Shown here: positions 37,376 through 48,280 of the stretch, in pieces | Layout: each line of letters starts with the position of its first letter | Numbering within the stretch: the stretch's first letter is position 1 | From: Opisthorchis felineus | Lineage: Eukaryota; Platyhelminthes; Trematoda; Opisthorchiida; Opisthorchiidae | Direction of reading: 5' to 3' | NCBI GenBank assembly: GCA_004794785.1 | Contig: SJOL01004777.1 | Coordinates: 116,362-180,361 of the forward strand | Length of the DNA stretch: 64,000 bases | Translations under genes and position numbers: made by a program | Notes under the pieces: model-generated | The model's database searches: none | What the model saw: only the letters and a program-made list of their open reading frames with translations | Told to the model about the DNA's origin: nothing

Positions 37376-39194
37376 AAAGTTTTGTACCTCAACGGTGTTA
37401 CCGCGGACAAATAAAATCCCCTGGACTCCAAATGTATAAGATCGATTTCGGTAAACTATGACAGTTTCTGTCTTATTGTTCTTCCAGCATGCCTCATAAT
37501 GAATCTAGTTGATAACTATCCACAATTTTCTCCTTGATAAACCTATGGCCGAAAATAAACTGGCTTTAGTTGTCCCGTTGACGATTTGTACCTTTGGATC
37601 AGATAAAATGGCGTAGCGCTCAGTTTGAATGATGGGACTTTGATGAAAGCCTGTAATTTCAACCATCTGTATCTGCACCCAAAAGGTGTTACAACTAAAC
37701 CATTATTATTAGTACTACTCAATATTGTGTTCGCTGAATATGTCCCATGCACTTTATGGTCTAACCGGGCATTCCTTTGTGACGCCAAAGTTGTGAGGCA
37801 GGAAGACTGGAAGATGATAAATTATGATGGCATTATAGCTATTTCACACCTACTTTAGACCTTGTTTTAGTCTCACACATCAACTAATGAGATTTTTGAA
37901 TTTTAGACTGGTTTGTACAGTTCCAGCGTGCCAACCGAGGAAAACAGCTTACCATAGTTGAAACTCGGAGCAATATTGTAAATAGTCGAGTGATTTTGGA
38001 CCGATTCGTGAACCTGGCGAAGTTACATGATTCGACGACGAATATTTTGCAGTCTTTTGGGTATAGTTCTCGCCATCACTTCATTGAAACAAACATAGAT
38101 TTGATACGCTGTCACACGGATCAATAAGACAATCGGGAGTTGTTCTTCTGTAATCACTAGAACGATTTTCAAGAAACTTCTCAAATAAATATGTAGGGTT
38201 TTTTATTGTGGAACTTTGAGTTAAATGTAGGTTTCACGATCCCGAGAATCAAAAGGAAAAATTGGGTTCGAATGTGCACAGCACCAGTTGCAAACACGGA
38301 AAAAAACAGTATTACACAGAAAACCTCAGTGTTCCACGTTCCTGGTGTCCACACATTCGCAAGTCTGTCATCATCCGCATCATCAGCTGGCAACAGCTAA
38401 TCGTATTTGGGCCTGTATAATACTGTGGATGGTGCATTTCTTCATGTTTGTGACCAATTGATCATAAGCTAGTTGGTGACGATCACGTAGTTAAAACTAC
38501 TCCGACCATGAGTTAGGAGGCTCATGTTCTTTGACAGACTTATTTATCTGGAAAAGGGTTCATCAGATTAATAAGAACCACCATACAGAGGAAGCACAAA
38601 GTTACTACAGACTACCAATATTCTGGCAAGATAGCAATCACTTCAGGAAATGTGCATGGACAGTCTTAGAATACATATACATTCGCTCCTAGAATAAACC
38701 TGCGATGATTGGAGAATTTTGGTTTACTTTGGATGGTAAGGCAATTTATGTGTGAAGAATCACAATTGAAAGTTATTTTCCCGGTCAGCATCCAGTTCGC
38801 TCGGCAACGATTACTTCATACTCTCTGGACTATTCCAGTGAACTCCAGAGCGAGGCAAGTGCCTCGGTGGTAATGATTTCGGACATTCGTCAATTTTTGC
38901 GCGATAGGCATACCTGAGTAGACTAGACCGAGTTGCATCACTCCTATATCATGGTCGCCTACCTTGGGATTCCGGTTGTGAAATTTTCATTGGTGACCAA
39001 AGTTACGTCATTCACGCCTCGTTGCGCAGCATAAAATCTGGTTACTGCGGGTTGAGCAAACATTGAGCGAGCAAGTCTAACTCTTTCGAAAAAATTCATT
39101 AGCTTCCTGTTACAACAGTAAAATAGAAAAATGCGGGTGGTTAGATAGCAAAATAAATTTCGGAATACAACCACACACCATGTAACAAGACGTG
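37376..39194. other. no recognisable gene
   Basis: ORFs are 81 aa or less. Opposite-strand pairs at 37543-37858 and 38181-38400 are mirror frames of the same DNA with no motif. Confidence 0.45.
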
Positions 39195-39317
39195 CGAACG
39201 GAGCATACTACTGATAATGTTGCTGGAAACTCGTCAGTCACCCACGGCGGCTTCGCCCATCTTCGAACTCCTTAGGTAGGCGCAGTTACTAAGATTCCTT
39301 CAGCTTTGTGTTTGACT
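39195..39317 (+). repeat. RepA Y-module fragment at the 5' edge of the Penelope-like element
   Basis: It has ACTACTGATAATGTTGCTGG, CTCGTCAGTCACCCACG, CTTAGGTAGGCGCAGTTAC, then GATTCCTTCAGCTTTGTGTTTGAC, matching the Y module. The repeat meets coding sequence of the Penelope-like element at about 39310-39320. Confidence 0.65.
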
Positions 39318-41206
39318 GTACTGGATAAAACTGACTATACGCTCAAAATGACGGATATTCTGGCTGACACAATCAAGTTCATTCAGACAACCAACAACAA
39401 AGATAAAACGCTCATGATAGGGCGACAACTGGTGACATGCCTAAAACACCTCAAGGGAAACGGTTTGATCTCTAAGACGATCTATAAAAAAAGTCAAACC
39501 CACAATGGCCAACAACAATACCCAAAGTCCGTAACCTCAAGTGCTCACTGAGGCTGATCCTAGACAGTCACATCTCGCCCTGTCACAAAATCGCATAGTG
39601 GCTCGCCAAACTGCTGGATCAAATATGTCAACAAATGTATCAGTACAAGTTGAGCGATACATTTCAATTTGGTAATTTGTTGGAATATTGGTAGCTCGGG
39701 TGCATTAGTTGGTAATTGATCAGGTGGCTGTTGATCTGTTCGCCGAGCTTGGCAATTGATTTGCAAACGTTTCATCACCATTCGAGGAGACATCTTCAGT
39801 GCACACCCAACAGCGCACTGAAGATGTCTCCTCGAATGGTGACGAAACGTTTGCAAATCAATTGTCAAGTTCGGCGAACAGGTCAACAGCCACCTGATCA
39901 ATTACCAACCTTTCAGTTTGTGGACTCAGTAAAGGACCTTGAACTAAAAGGCTCGTTCATGTGTTCATTGGAAATGACTTTACTGTTTACTAACGCTGCC
40001 TTAACTGAAAGGGTTAAGTACCTATGTAACTACGTAGAAGCAAACAACTTTCAGTTGCCAGTCCAAGTCAACGAATCGCTAGAGCTCCTTTTGTGATGCA
40101 CATTGAATGTGCAACTATTGTACACTAGCACACTCTACCGCCAAATTGATGGCGTCGCCACGGGCTCACCACTGGGCCCGACGATACCCGACATTTTCAT
40201 GAGCAAAATTAAAAATAGTCCCTTAAAAACTAGCACAGAGAAAACACAATACTGCTGTCGATACTTGAACGACATTTTCACGGTCTTGAGCAATAAAACC
40301 GAGATGAAATTGCTCCATTAAGAGTTTAGTAAGGCCCACACCGCCATTCAGTTTACCTTGGAAGGTGAGTCCGATAACTTTCTCCACTTCCAAGATGTTG
40401 ACCTTCAACTACGTCACGATGGTACACTGAAACGGTCGGTGTACCGAGAGACTACATGGTCCGGGCAATACATCATCTTTACCCGATTCGTGCCACCAAA
40501 GCAGAAACAGAATATGATCCAAAGCCTAACTGACAGAGCGAAGAAAATATGTTCTGGTGATGCGCTGGAACAAGAAATCCTAACTCTCACCAACGTTCTG
40601 AGAGACAACGAGTTCCCCGACAATTTTATTATAAAGAATCTGAAGAGAGGAGAAGCCAACACTGTCATCGCAACACTTGGAAGAAAACCCGTTTGCATTA
40701 GCCTACCGCTTAAGTGAGATATACCAGCCCACCTACGGCGCACAAGACTTCATACCAGTTTGAACATAGTTTTCCCGGCCGCGACACCCCGGACCTGGTT
40801 CACTAGCAATCGACTGTATTCCAAAGACAGAGTGCCTGTCCACGCCAAAAATATGTGAGTGTACTCATTCTTTTGCCGCTGTGCAGCGGAATACCTGGGA
40901 CGCACGACTAGGAAACTCAGCCAGAGCATGAAGGAACACAATCCACCCCGGCTGGCTTCTGGAACTAGGATAACCAGCTCAGTAGTACAACACCTAGCAG
41001 ACACGGCGCACAACGTGATACCCAGCCAAAGCTTGCGCATTGATTAGAAGGCGCCGGCTAATCAATCCAGATCAGTGCAGCAACGCACAATCGCAGTGCC
41101 TGAAGCTATCGCCATACCCGATTCACTGACAGCAAAAACGCTTTGTTCGCGTGTTGAACTTGCCATGGTCCGACTTGCCTTCCCGCACACATACACCCTA
41201 TGCTGA
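39318..41206 (+). mobile_element. Penelope-like retroelement, 5'-truncated RT plus GIY-YIG, disrupted
   Basis: This encodes most of a Penelope-like reverse transcriptase fused to a GIY-YIG nuclease. DKTDYTLKMTDILADTIKF (39318-39480) is the pre-palm region. A frame change at or just after an A7 run (39486-39492) leads into frame 2, which continues to 41206: SLRLILDSHISPCHKIA, DTFQF, FVDSVKDLELKGSFMCSLEM, YRQIDGVATGSPLGPTIPDIFM (40130-40205) and CRYLNDIF. The last is the catalytic Y-x-D-D box with the first Asp changed to Asn. After FLHFQDVDL comes the GIY-YIG part: VYSFFC, EYLGRTTRKLSQSMKEH (about 40857-40940) and VQHLADTAHNV, ending in EAIAIPDSLTAKTLC and VRLAFPHT. Six stops interrupt frame 2: about 39595, 40094, 40319, 40715, 40856 and 41045. 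A 240-bp insert lies inside (see 39671-39910). It is inactive but the youngest-looking element here. Confidence 0.9.
39671..39910. mobile_element. 240-bp inverted-repeat cassette inserted in the Penelope-like RT
   Basis: The cassette is flanked by TTTCAATTT (39662-39670) and TTTCAGTTT (39911-39919). The uninterrupted protein would need this 9-bp stretch only once (DTFQF then FVDSV), so it is an apparent target-site duplication. Inside, two 95-bp arms, 39708-39802 and 39815-39909, are complementary at 91 of 95 positions with a 12-nt spacer. Each arm has CTGAAGA, a GTCTCC/GGTGAC-type hairpin and GAAACG (right arm 39818-39847), a hammerhead-like layout. Insert plus duplication is 249 bp, a multiple of three, so the host frame is kept. 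The mirror ORFs of 113 and 126 aa here are produced by the palindrome. Confidence 0.88.
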
Positions 41207-42689
41207 ACACAACCGCAGCACTGCCTGCGCTGACAAACTCAGGTCATCCTATTGATGACTTGAACTAGCTGTTCCGGTTAGCCAACGCCGTCTCTCACTC
41301 GACTTCCTGTTCACGAACACCATGCTCATTAAATTATCTTGAATACTGCTCTTAGCCTTCGCAACTGTATGACTTGAAACGACTCTGCTAGAAGCATTTT
41401 CTCTAACCCATCCTTGTTCTTATTCTGAATGGGAATTTTCGGGATGTACGCAATCCGCGAAATACGTTTGTAGGTAGAGTTATCAGCTACAAAGCCTGGA
41501 CATACACACCCGTTCTTCCAATCAGGATCATTTGGACACAGTCGTCAAGTTGATCTTATAGCGGCCTTCAACTTCATGTGTTGAGTACCGCCATACAAAT
41601 CGAAAAGAAAGAAAATGGCTGTCATCGACAGCCGACTGCTTGCTCAAACCAGCATGGGGGATTCAGAAGAAACTTGTGCAAGAATGGCTTCAAACAGCTT
41701 CTACGCTCGGTGTTAATAACAATAGTTGATACACAAACAAGACTACTGAATCCGGAAGACGAGGCTCTGATACCTTGTAATCAGTTCCCATATTTTGTAG
41801 TTTTGTGTGGTTAAATTCAGCCTAGCTACTCACCCTTGCTTATTTTTTCAGCAGTAAGAGGCAGTTGACGAGTTCGTCAAAAAGGCTGTTTCTACTCATG
41901 AAAACTATTTTTTATATACGGTGTGATTTTTACGGGTCGAGTTGCGGTGTGTTTGCCCGAAAGGGGAGACTGGCGGCCAAGGTTTAGCTGTTTGGACCGA
42001 GGTTCAACTTGTTGGTCCGTTATTTCGTGTGGTGATTGATCAGCGTTCACCTCGACTGTGAGCTCACTACGTACGAATCCCGTTCATTGAACAGTGCTCA
42101 AATGAGTTCCTTCCTCGACACCTTCGGGTTCTACACAGGGTTGTATGTAACTGAAGTGTCCGGTTCAGTGAACAAGTGAGTGACCACCACTCCCCCCACT
42201 AGCATTTCTAGCTCAGTCAAGCGAGTTCAGCCCTCACATATGCTATTTCACATGGTAACACGGATATCGCGTAAATTATGGACGATGTCGATCAGCTCAA
42301 CTGAATATCAGTAGTTATTGTCACTCCTGTTTTTTCCTTTATCTAGTGTAGGAACCCTTAATCAGAGTATTTTGTTTTCCGTGTAACTGGCTTGAACCAG
42401 TAGCAGGTTGCTTATTGGCCAGAAGTGACAAATGTATTTGAATTTCAGCTGAAACTGATGCCTGGCTTGCTTTCGGAATGCACGCAAATTTGTCAGCAAG
42501 TCTCAATTGCAGTATCCACCCCGGTTATGTTTCCAGACTGTGCCCAGGTCACGCTGACCCCACAGAATTACTGTCTACTTTAATCAATCCACAAGTAGGC
42601 TAGCTTATCCACCTAAAACATCCTATTCTGTAAGAACGCTAACTAGAGAAAACTGACAACGTGAATCAGCGACGCAGAGCCTGAAGTTA
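41207..42689. other. no gene recognised; possible 3' end of the Penelope-like element
   Basis: The first 200 bp may be the untranslated 3' end of the element upstream, but no terminal repeat could be matched. The rest has one 78-aa ORF with no motif. Confidence 0.35.
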
Positions 42690-42850
42690 CGACAAACACC
42701 CACTCGCAAACTGACTGGGTGTTAACAGGAGTCTCACATGAAGTCCATCCGATTCTCTAATTGAATGTGCTGCAAGATATGGGAGTTTCTTCGAATTCTA
42801 CTCATAAGGGAGATGAATGGTATTTTCATAAACTTGCGAGTAGTACTGAA
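42690..42850 (+). repeat. RepA fragment, diverged
   Basis: It has CACTCGCAAACTGACTGGGTGTTAACAGGAGTCTCACATG, GATTCTCTAATTGAATGTGCTGC and CTACTCATAAGG in X-then-Y order, with many substitutions. Confidence 0.5.
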
Positions 42851-43424
42851 TACACCAAATCATTTTATTCACACTTCAAGTTGCATTTATATTCCGAATT
42901 TCCGACCTGATTGTCGTCACTCAACCAGGAGAACCGTGTAAGTTTGTGGAGCATTTTTCAACGGATCTACTTCCACGCAGTAAATACCCCTGTATTCTTT
43001 AAATCAAGCAGAAATTAGTCGTCAGAAGTGAAAAAATCATCGAGAACTAAAATGTTCATTTCATCGAGTTTTTAAATTTTGCAGTCTACTTTTGCATCAT
43101 TTGGCAAGTTAATATTTCGTCCTTCTGAAGCCTACCCCTTACAGTGAGTTGAGAAGCTTGGAGGCGACCGTTCTTTTTCGTGCAAAATGATATATGTATA
43201 AACTTAGTTGCCACCATTCGTCTCACTGACCACGGGAACGTGAGACGGCTGAGGAATTTGGAATATCGTAAGCTCCGAATAGGGGCTGAACGTTTATATA
43301 GACTGTATATCGATCCAGTGACAAGGGAAATCATTACAGTTTGGATGAATAAACCAACCGTATCTACAGCGGCGTCCGCACCTATTGACTCTTCGTGTAT
43401 GCATAAGCCCCATGAAGTGTCCGA
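42851..43424. other. no recognised feature; 106-aa ORF
   Basis: The plus ORF 43180-43500 reads through LVATIRLTDHGNVRRLRNLEYRKLRIGAERLYRLYID before running into the SINE-A fragment that follows. Its composition is protein-like with many Arg, but I know no family for it, and its C-terminus is SINE sequence. It may be a decayed element. Confidence 0.25.
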
Positions 43425-43602
43425 GAGGCCTAATGCTAAAGTATTGAGTCTGATAATCGCTTTCGAAACTTCCAGGAATATTGTCAGATGCCACTGCTGA
43501 GGATTCCCAATAAGGATTAAATAGCTTTACAATGCTTCTTGGCTTTTTAGTATAGTAGGTTGCCAACCTTTTAGTTGGGAAGTCTCTTTTGAGATATCAC
43601 CA
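43425..43602 (+). mobile_element. SINE-A copy, 5' part degraded
   Basis: It has GCCACTGCTGAGGATTCCCAATAAGGATTAAATAGCTTTACAATGCTTCTTGG, the hammerhead-like segment. The core CTGAGGA still fits CUGANGA, but G12 has become T. The tail is GGGAAGTCTCTTTTGAGA. Confidence 0.72.
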
Positions 43603-44559
43603 CTCTCCCCAAACTATCACCAATTCCACTGTCGTTCGTGTCTGTTGGATCTGCTGTCTGCCTTCTGTTGAAGCTATTGATTCCTCCGCTGCAGATTATC
43701 ACTACGGGTCCGTCTACAGAACTACTGACATTCCATTTACTTATGAAATTTACCACTTTGCCATACTGTAATTATACACAGAGGGACGCAAAAATTTCGG
43801 ATATCCTCAGTTCATTTTTACTGTTTCATTTCGGTCAATTTACACTCAACGGGCACATTTTTCCTTTCGTTTCGGAACATCATTAGTGCTAGACACAAGA
43901 GTGTCGCAACAACAGTGGCACATCAGAAAATATCTCTTCATGGGATTTCGAATGAACGGATTATCGATTTCAGGATAGGATGAAACGTTCATGTAACAAA
44001 CCTGTGTTTTGTAGAACAGATAGACAAGTTAGAAATGCATGGAGAATAAACTAATTACAGGTTGGGTTTAGCATCCGTGGATGAAACCATTGCATGACCA
44101 TTTCGTTCCTTAAATTTTTGCGGCGCTTCTCCATAAGCTGTAGGATTATGTTCATCCTGCTCTCTATGAGAGTACAACTAATGACGTGAATCTCCAATTG
44201 GAAGTTTAGCGAATCCCATGAAATCATGTCAGACAATGGCACGAAGTGAGTTACGTTGATTTTATTCGTCCGCATCACGCGGGAAATTGTGGTCAATTTC
44301 AGAGGTTAGCAGATATCCACCACACAGAGATATGAAGAAGTGAACCTCTGGAAGACCGAATATCCGCTTGGGGCGAAAACAAACGGATGACTTTGAAAAC
44401 AGAAAACAACGCGTTTTTTGTCAAATTTCAACAAAGAATAAACGGCAGCATTTATTGTCTTCAGTCCTCCGTTTCTGACAGGAATATTCTAGTTAGTTCA
44501 GAGTGGCTTGACGTTCGGTGGTATGGAAGCTCATCAGCGACGTATGACCTCAATTCCTT
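43603..44559. other. no recognisable feature
   Basis: ORFs of 82 aa or less. Nothing was recognised. Confidence 0.45.
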
Positions 44560-45060
44560 CCGTGTGATATGAGGAACAGGCGCGTTCTCATTGCTTCATC
44601 ATCTTGCGCAGGACTCTTTTCAATTCTACCGCCAGGTTCACAGTATAAAAACTGATCAACCACTGCTCCTGTAGTAATGATTTCTACTGTTTTATGGAGC
44701 AGGACGAATCCGATTTTGGTTTCGTCTCTCACATCGAAGTACGCTGATGGGCCCTAGTGCACAAAGTGGTTTGCTGTCAGCTTGTTGGGCATCCATTTGA
44801 AGGTTCTGTACCTTGTGTATACCTGGGAAAAAACAACCGGAAGGTGAAGAGTAGGATACGGTTCTAAAGCTACCATCATGTCCAACTCGTGCCCAATGAA
44901 TGTAAATTCATGTGGATGCACCTAAAGAGATGAGCCCTGTAGTGCATGCAGAAAGCCGCTTGGTGTCCCGATAGTAATTATTCATTTTGGAATGGACAGT
45001 GATGGTCACAGAGAATCACAATTCTTACCCCATTGTATGCTTAGCACTCAGAATTAACCA
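44560..45060 (-). repeat. low-copy repeat C, second decayed copy
   Basis: It shares AACCGGAAGG..GAG..AGGATA and GTTC(T/C)AAAGCTA(C/T)C(A/T)TCATG blocks with 4660-4730, and GTGATGGTCACAGAGAATC with 4893-4910. In the minus-strand frame EFTFIGHELDMMVALEP aligns with EFTNMGDQRAMKIALEL of the copy at 4.5-4.85 kb, but the reading frame is broken here. Confidence 0.4.
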
Positions 45061-47099
45061 GACCTTCAAGAAAAATCTTTACAGAAACAGATGGGAGCAG
45101 TTTGGTGATTGAAACCAATGATGTCCGCTTTGGATAGACCGGGGGCCTTCTTCATTAACAAACCGAGCCCGAAATATATCCGCATGGCATACTGTAATTA
45201 TACCTGATGTTACTTGATTTGGTTTCCTGGTTGATGCTCGGTGTCTGAGAAACTTGTGAACTACAGTCACGCCCAGTAGCTGCACTAGAGAATCCGGGAG
45301 TCCGAGCTCCATCGTGTTATCCCACAGGTCAGAATGATCAACCACACCATCCTGGTGAACCCCCCCCCCCCCCCCGAAAGAAAACACTGTGCTTCGGGAT
45401 GGGCAACTGGGTGGTATCCCACGCTGAAAAAAATGGGGAAAGTACAGTTTCCATTTTTAGGTGCTCACATTTTCTTCTGTTAGCTTACACGGAGTGCATA
45501 CAGGCGAGTGTCCTGGGAACAAACCTTTTCACTGAGTCAATGCCTAAGAATTTAGTGTGTGAGGATCCCGGCATTTTTCTCGCGGCTGACTCGCTGGAAA
45601 GCTAGGGTCAGTCATACTGTATCCAACTGGTTCAGTGCGTTATTAATTATCCTGGGGACGGCAACAAATACGTACTTTATGTATAACTTTTAAGTTTTCT
45701 TTGTTTTGAAAAGAAAATTTTCCACGAGAGATTCAATTGGATTAAGTTAAGTCATCTGTTGAAAGCAAATAAAGGTGTAAATTAGTGCATTTGGCGAACG
45801 GCCTTCAAGTTCGGGAACTGCGCCTGCCTGATAGTCCCTGAGGAAAGGCGAGGCTAATCGTGGGCCGTCCTTGAGTTTTCAGCAACTTTGGGAGTAGTGA
45901 GTTCCGTCTGAAAAATCTCAATCGTTACAGAGTTAACAGGAATGCCTGTGCTACCCGACTGTAATTAACGACTTATTTGCCGAGAGCACACTAGAAATGC
46001 TTGTTGCAATTACAAAAATACGTCATCACTGTGAACGTGAATTTTGATTTTTGTCTGAACAATGCGCCCTCAAAAAAGCTGGTGTCCGAAACAATTGATC
46101 AATAGTAGGACTAAATAAACTCAGATGAAACTGCTGCTCAGCACCAGTTGACATCTTTGACAGCAATCAAACTGGAACAAATGACAACTTTAGATTTTTC
46201 GAATGAAACCTCAGCAGCTTCACCCGTTTATTGTAATCGATACAAGGCCGGGGACAAACATTACAAAACGTCCAACAGTAGCGTAGGATGTAATGTAACG
46301 GTGATGTGGTTATGCAAAGGGGCCCTGTGAATTTGCACAGACCTGAAAAATCGGGGTTGTTTTACGAAGGTTTATTGTTGATTGAATTTACTAGTAGGTA
46401 TATTTCATGCTTAATTGGCCCAAGAGGGGAAAAGCTAAAACAAAACATTCCTAAGACTCGAGTCCAACATGACTGTGGTTGAAGATGCGTAGCAGCAAAT
46501 ACAAAGGTTGTGTATCAGCCCAAAGCAGAGTCTCTTGAGGCAAGGCGGTTACACAGTTTCTTCCAGACTTGTTGCCCGATAGATGCTACAACAGCCCATA
46601 TTAATTCCACTCTCTTACAGATTAATCAGAGGCGATTGCGCTTTCCCAGATGACCATTAACCGTGAGCTCTTGGAACGTTCGGACACCCCTGAATCAATT
46701 TGACACTAAGTCGGCTGTCCTGCAGGCACAACGCATTGTTTGCACTCTGACCAAACTATAGCGAATCGATGTGTCAGTCTTAAGCTAGTCGTGGTGCTCA
46801 GATTAATGCTGGGATTGACAGGCCACCGTCATTCTCACATGTTCTCATTGTACAGTTGTTTTAACTGCCAGGGTTTCGGTTGATGTACGTGGATAGAAGT
46901 GGATAGCTACAAATTTGCGGCAGCAGCTGGCGTCGGTGACATGTGGATCCACGAGCGACTGAGCTCTTCACTGGGAATTGCGAGAGCAGAAGCCGTGCAT
47001 TGAAGGCAACAGCTTAGAATCAAGCGTGCAGTTGGGCACTCGACTGGTTCATATAGGCTAATCTCTGTAACTTTTGACGTTTACTCTCACTGGTTTCCC
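45061..47099. other. no gene recognised; poly-C run
   Basis: A run of 16 C (45360-45375) interrupts a 102-aa minus ORF (its poly-Gly). Otherwise there are only short ORFs. A C run of this length is also a common place for base-calling error. Confidence 0.4.
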
Positions 47100-47760
47100 A
47101 TTTGGGGAGACAACAATGACCAGCACACCTGCGTTTGTTGGTAATGGATCTCATATTCCTCTGCCAAGTCATCACGTGACGACGGTGGCTCGCTTTTGCT
47201 CTCCAAAAAGGACTCTCTGTGAAAGCCTGTTGGCTGGCACACGCATCATGTGACCAAGCAGTGTGATTAGCCCATCTTTCGTGAGTGAGTTATCTCCCCC
47301 CGAATAATGCTCCACACATTTCAGCATTACTAAATCCAATTTCCTACCACACTCAGGAAATTATTCAAAAACACCGGTGGTCGAGCACCGCAGCCTCAGG
47401 GATTCCAAAGCATATGACAATCTGGGGGAAATCACAGCATCGTAACTTCAACCCTTGACAGAAAAGCTGATGTCACTCCTTCGCCACTGGTGATATAGGT
47501 TGACAAAATTCGTTCTGATTTTCCTAATAGCAACACCGAAGTGTTATAGCTATCCAGGTAGACAAATTTGTCTGCTACCTCGATCAGCCCATTCACAAGT
47601 ATGATGTTTGGTTTTGATCCTAATCTGTCTTGCCCTAGCACTCTACACCTTTCAGGTATGAGTTGCAGACCAGACCGTGAAAAATGGTTGATTCGATCAG
47701 GTAATATTGTCTGCATTACCATGGTGTCAGATCGTGTGCGCACTCGATACATATGAACGA
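47100..47760 (-). mobile_element. CR1/SR1-like LINE, C-terminal RT remnant
   Basis: The minus ORF 47752-47432 reads LPDRINHFSRSGLQLIPERCRVL, GSKPNIILVNGLIEVADKFVYL, in line with the thumb-side 'DRin.fsq..GLqLnp.KCkVL..d..G.kP.i.L.ge.iEvvdkFvYLGS' of fluke CR1-type elements. Further down on the same strand, across frames, are VLDHRCF, SNAEM, LITLLGHMMRVPANRLSQRVLF (about 47280-47205) and VMTWQRNMRSIT. These match 'FDHRCLR..SN.evR', 'LrWLGHVLRMp..RLp.RalF' and 'MTWqrgmk.lT'. The catalytic part lies outside the fragment. At least two frame changes and several stops make it inactive. Confidence 0.78.
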
Positions 47761-47984
47761 GTATCCTGCGAGCATCTCGATTCCAGAAACACAGGTCGCT
47801 GGGAGTGAGTCTTCAATGAACATAACGAAGACAACTTTGAAGAGAAAAACATAAAGAGGGCAGTTCTACCGCACGCCAGGTGACACCTCACCGTAAACCC
47901 CCACGCGACCGCTTGAGATCAATAGGCTGAAACTGTGTGTGTTATCAGCACGTGCTTACCAGAGTTATGCTCGATCGAAGGCCA

Positions 47985-48280
47985 CAAAGACAAGTTTTAC
48001 ACCGAAGTTGAAAAGCTACTTCGATGATACCCGAAAACGGATAATTTACTTTTCTTGGAAGACTTCAATATACGTACTGGCCGGTGCCATTCTCGGGCAT
48101 TCTCGGGTGCCATGATATCGGGATTGTCAGCGTCAACGACGACAAGCTTCTCAGACCTTGGTGAGCCATGCGATTGCCATCATCAGTAAGAGATTTTGTT
48201 TCAGAAATTGACCATTCACCATGTGGACATGCTCATCCAGTCAAATAAGTTATCATTCCACGTGGAGACTTACATAACGC
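47985..48280 (+). mobile_element. LINE apurinic-type endonuclease remnant
   Basis: The plus frame KFYTEVEKLLR..PKTDNLLFLEDFNIRTGRCHSRAFSGA fits the 'fY..L...l..vp..D.lillGDFNArvG.d...w.gvlG' block of LINE endonucleases, with Gly changed to Glu in GDFN. A following GCHDIGIVSVNDDKLLR resembles 'G.HG.G..NdNG.LLL'. It is on the opposite strand from the adjacent CR1-like RT piece, so the two are separate insertions or an inversion. Confidence 0.6.

Noticed and set aside
39560..40096. Mirror ORFs of 113 aa (minus) and 126 aa (plus) sharing the same N-terminus
   Set aside because: They are generated by the 95-bp inverted repeat. The only real coding part is the RT frame after 39911.
45360..45375. 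Poly-C as a regulatory or structural element
   Set aside because: A 16-nt homopolymer is as easily a sequencing or slippage product. No G-rich partner or repeat supports a function.
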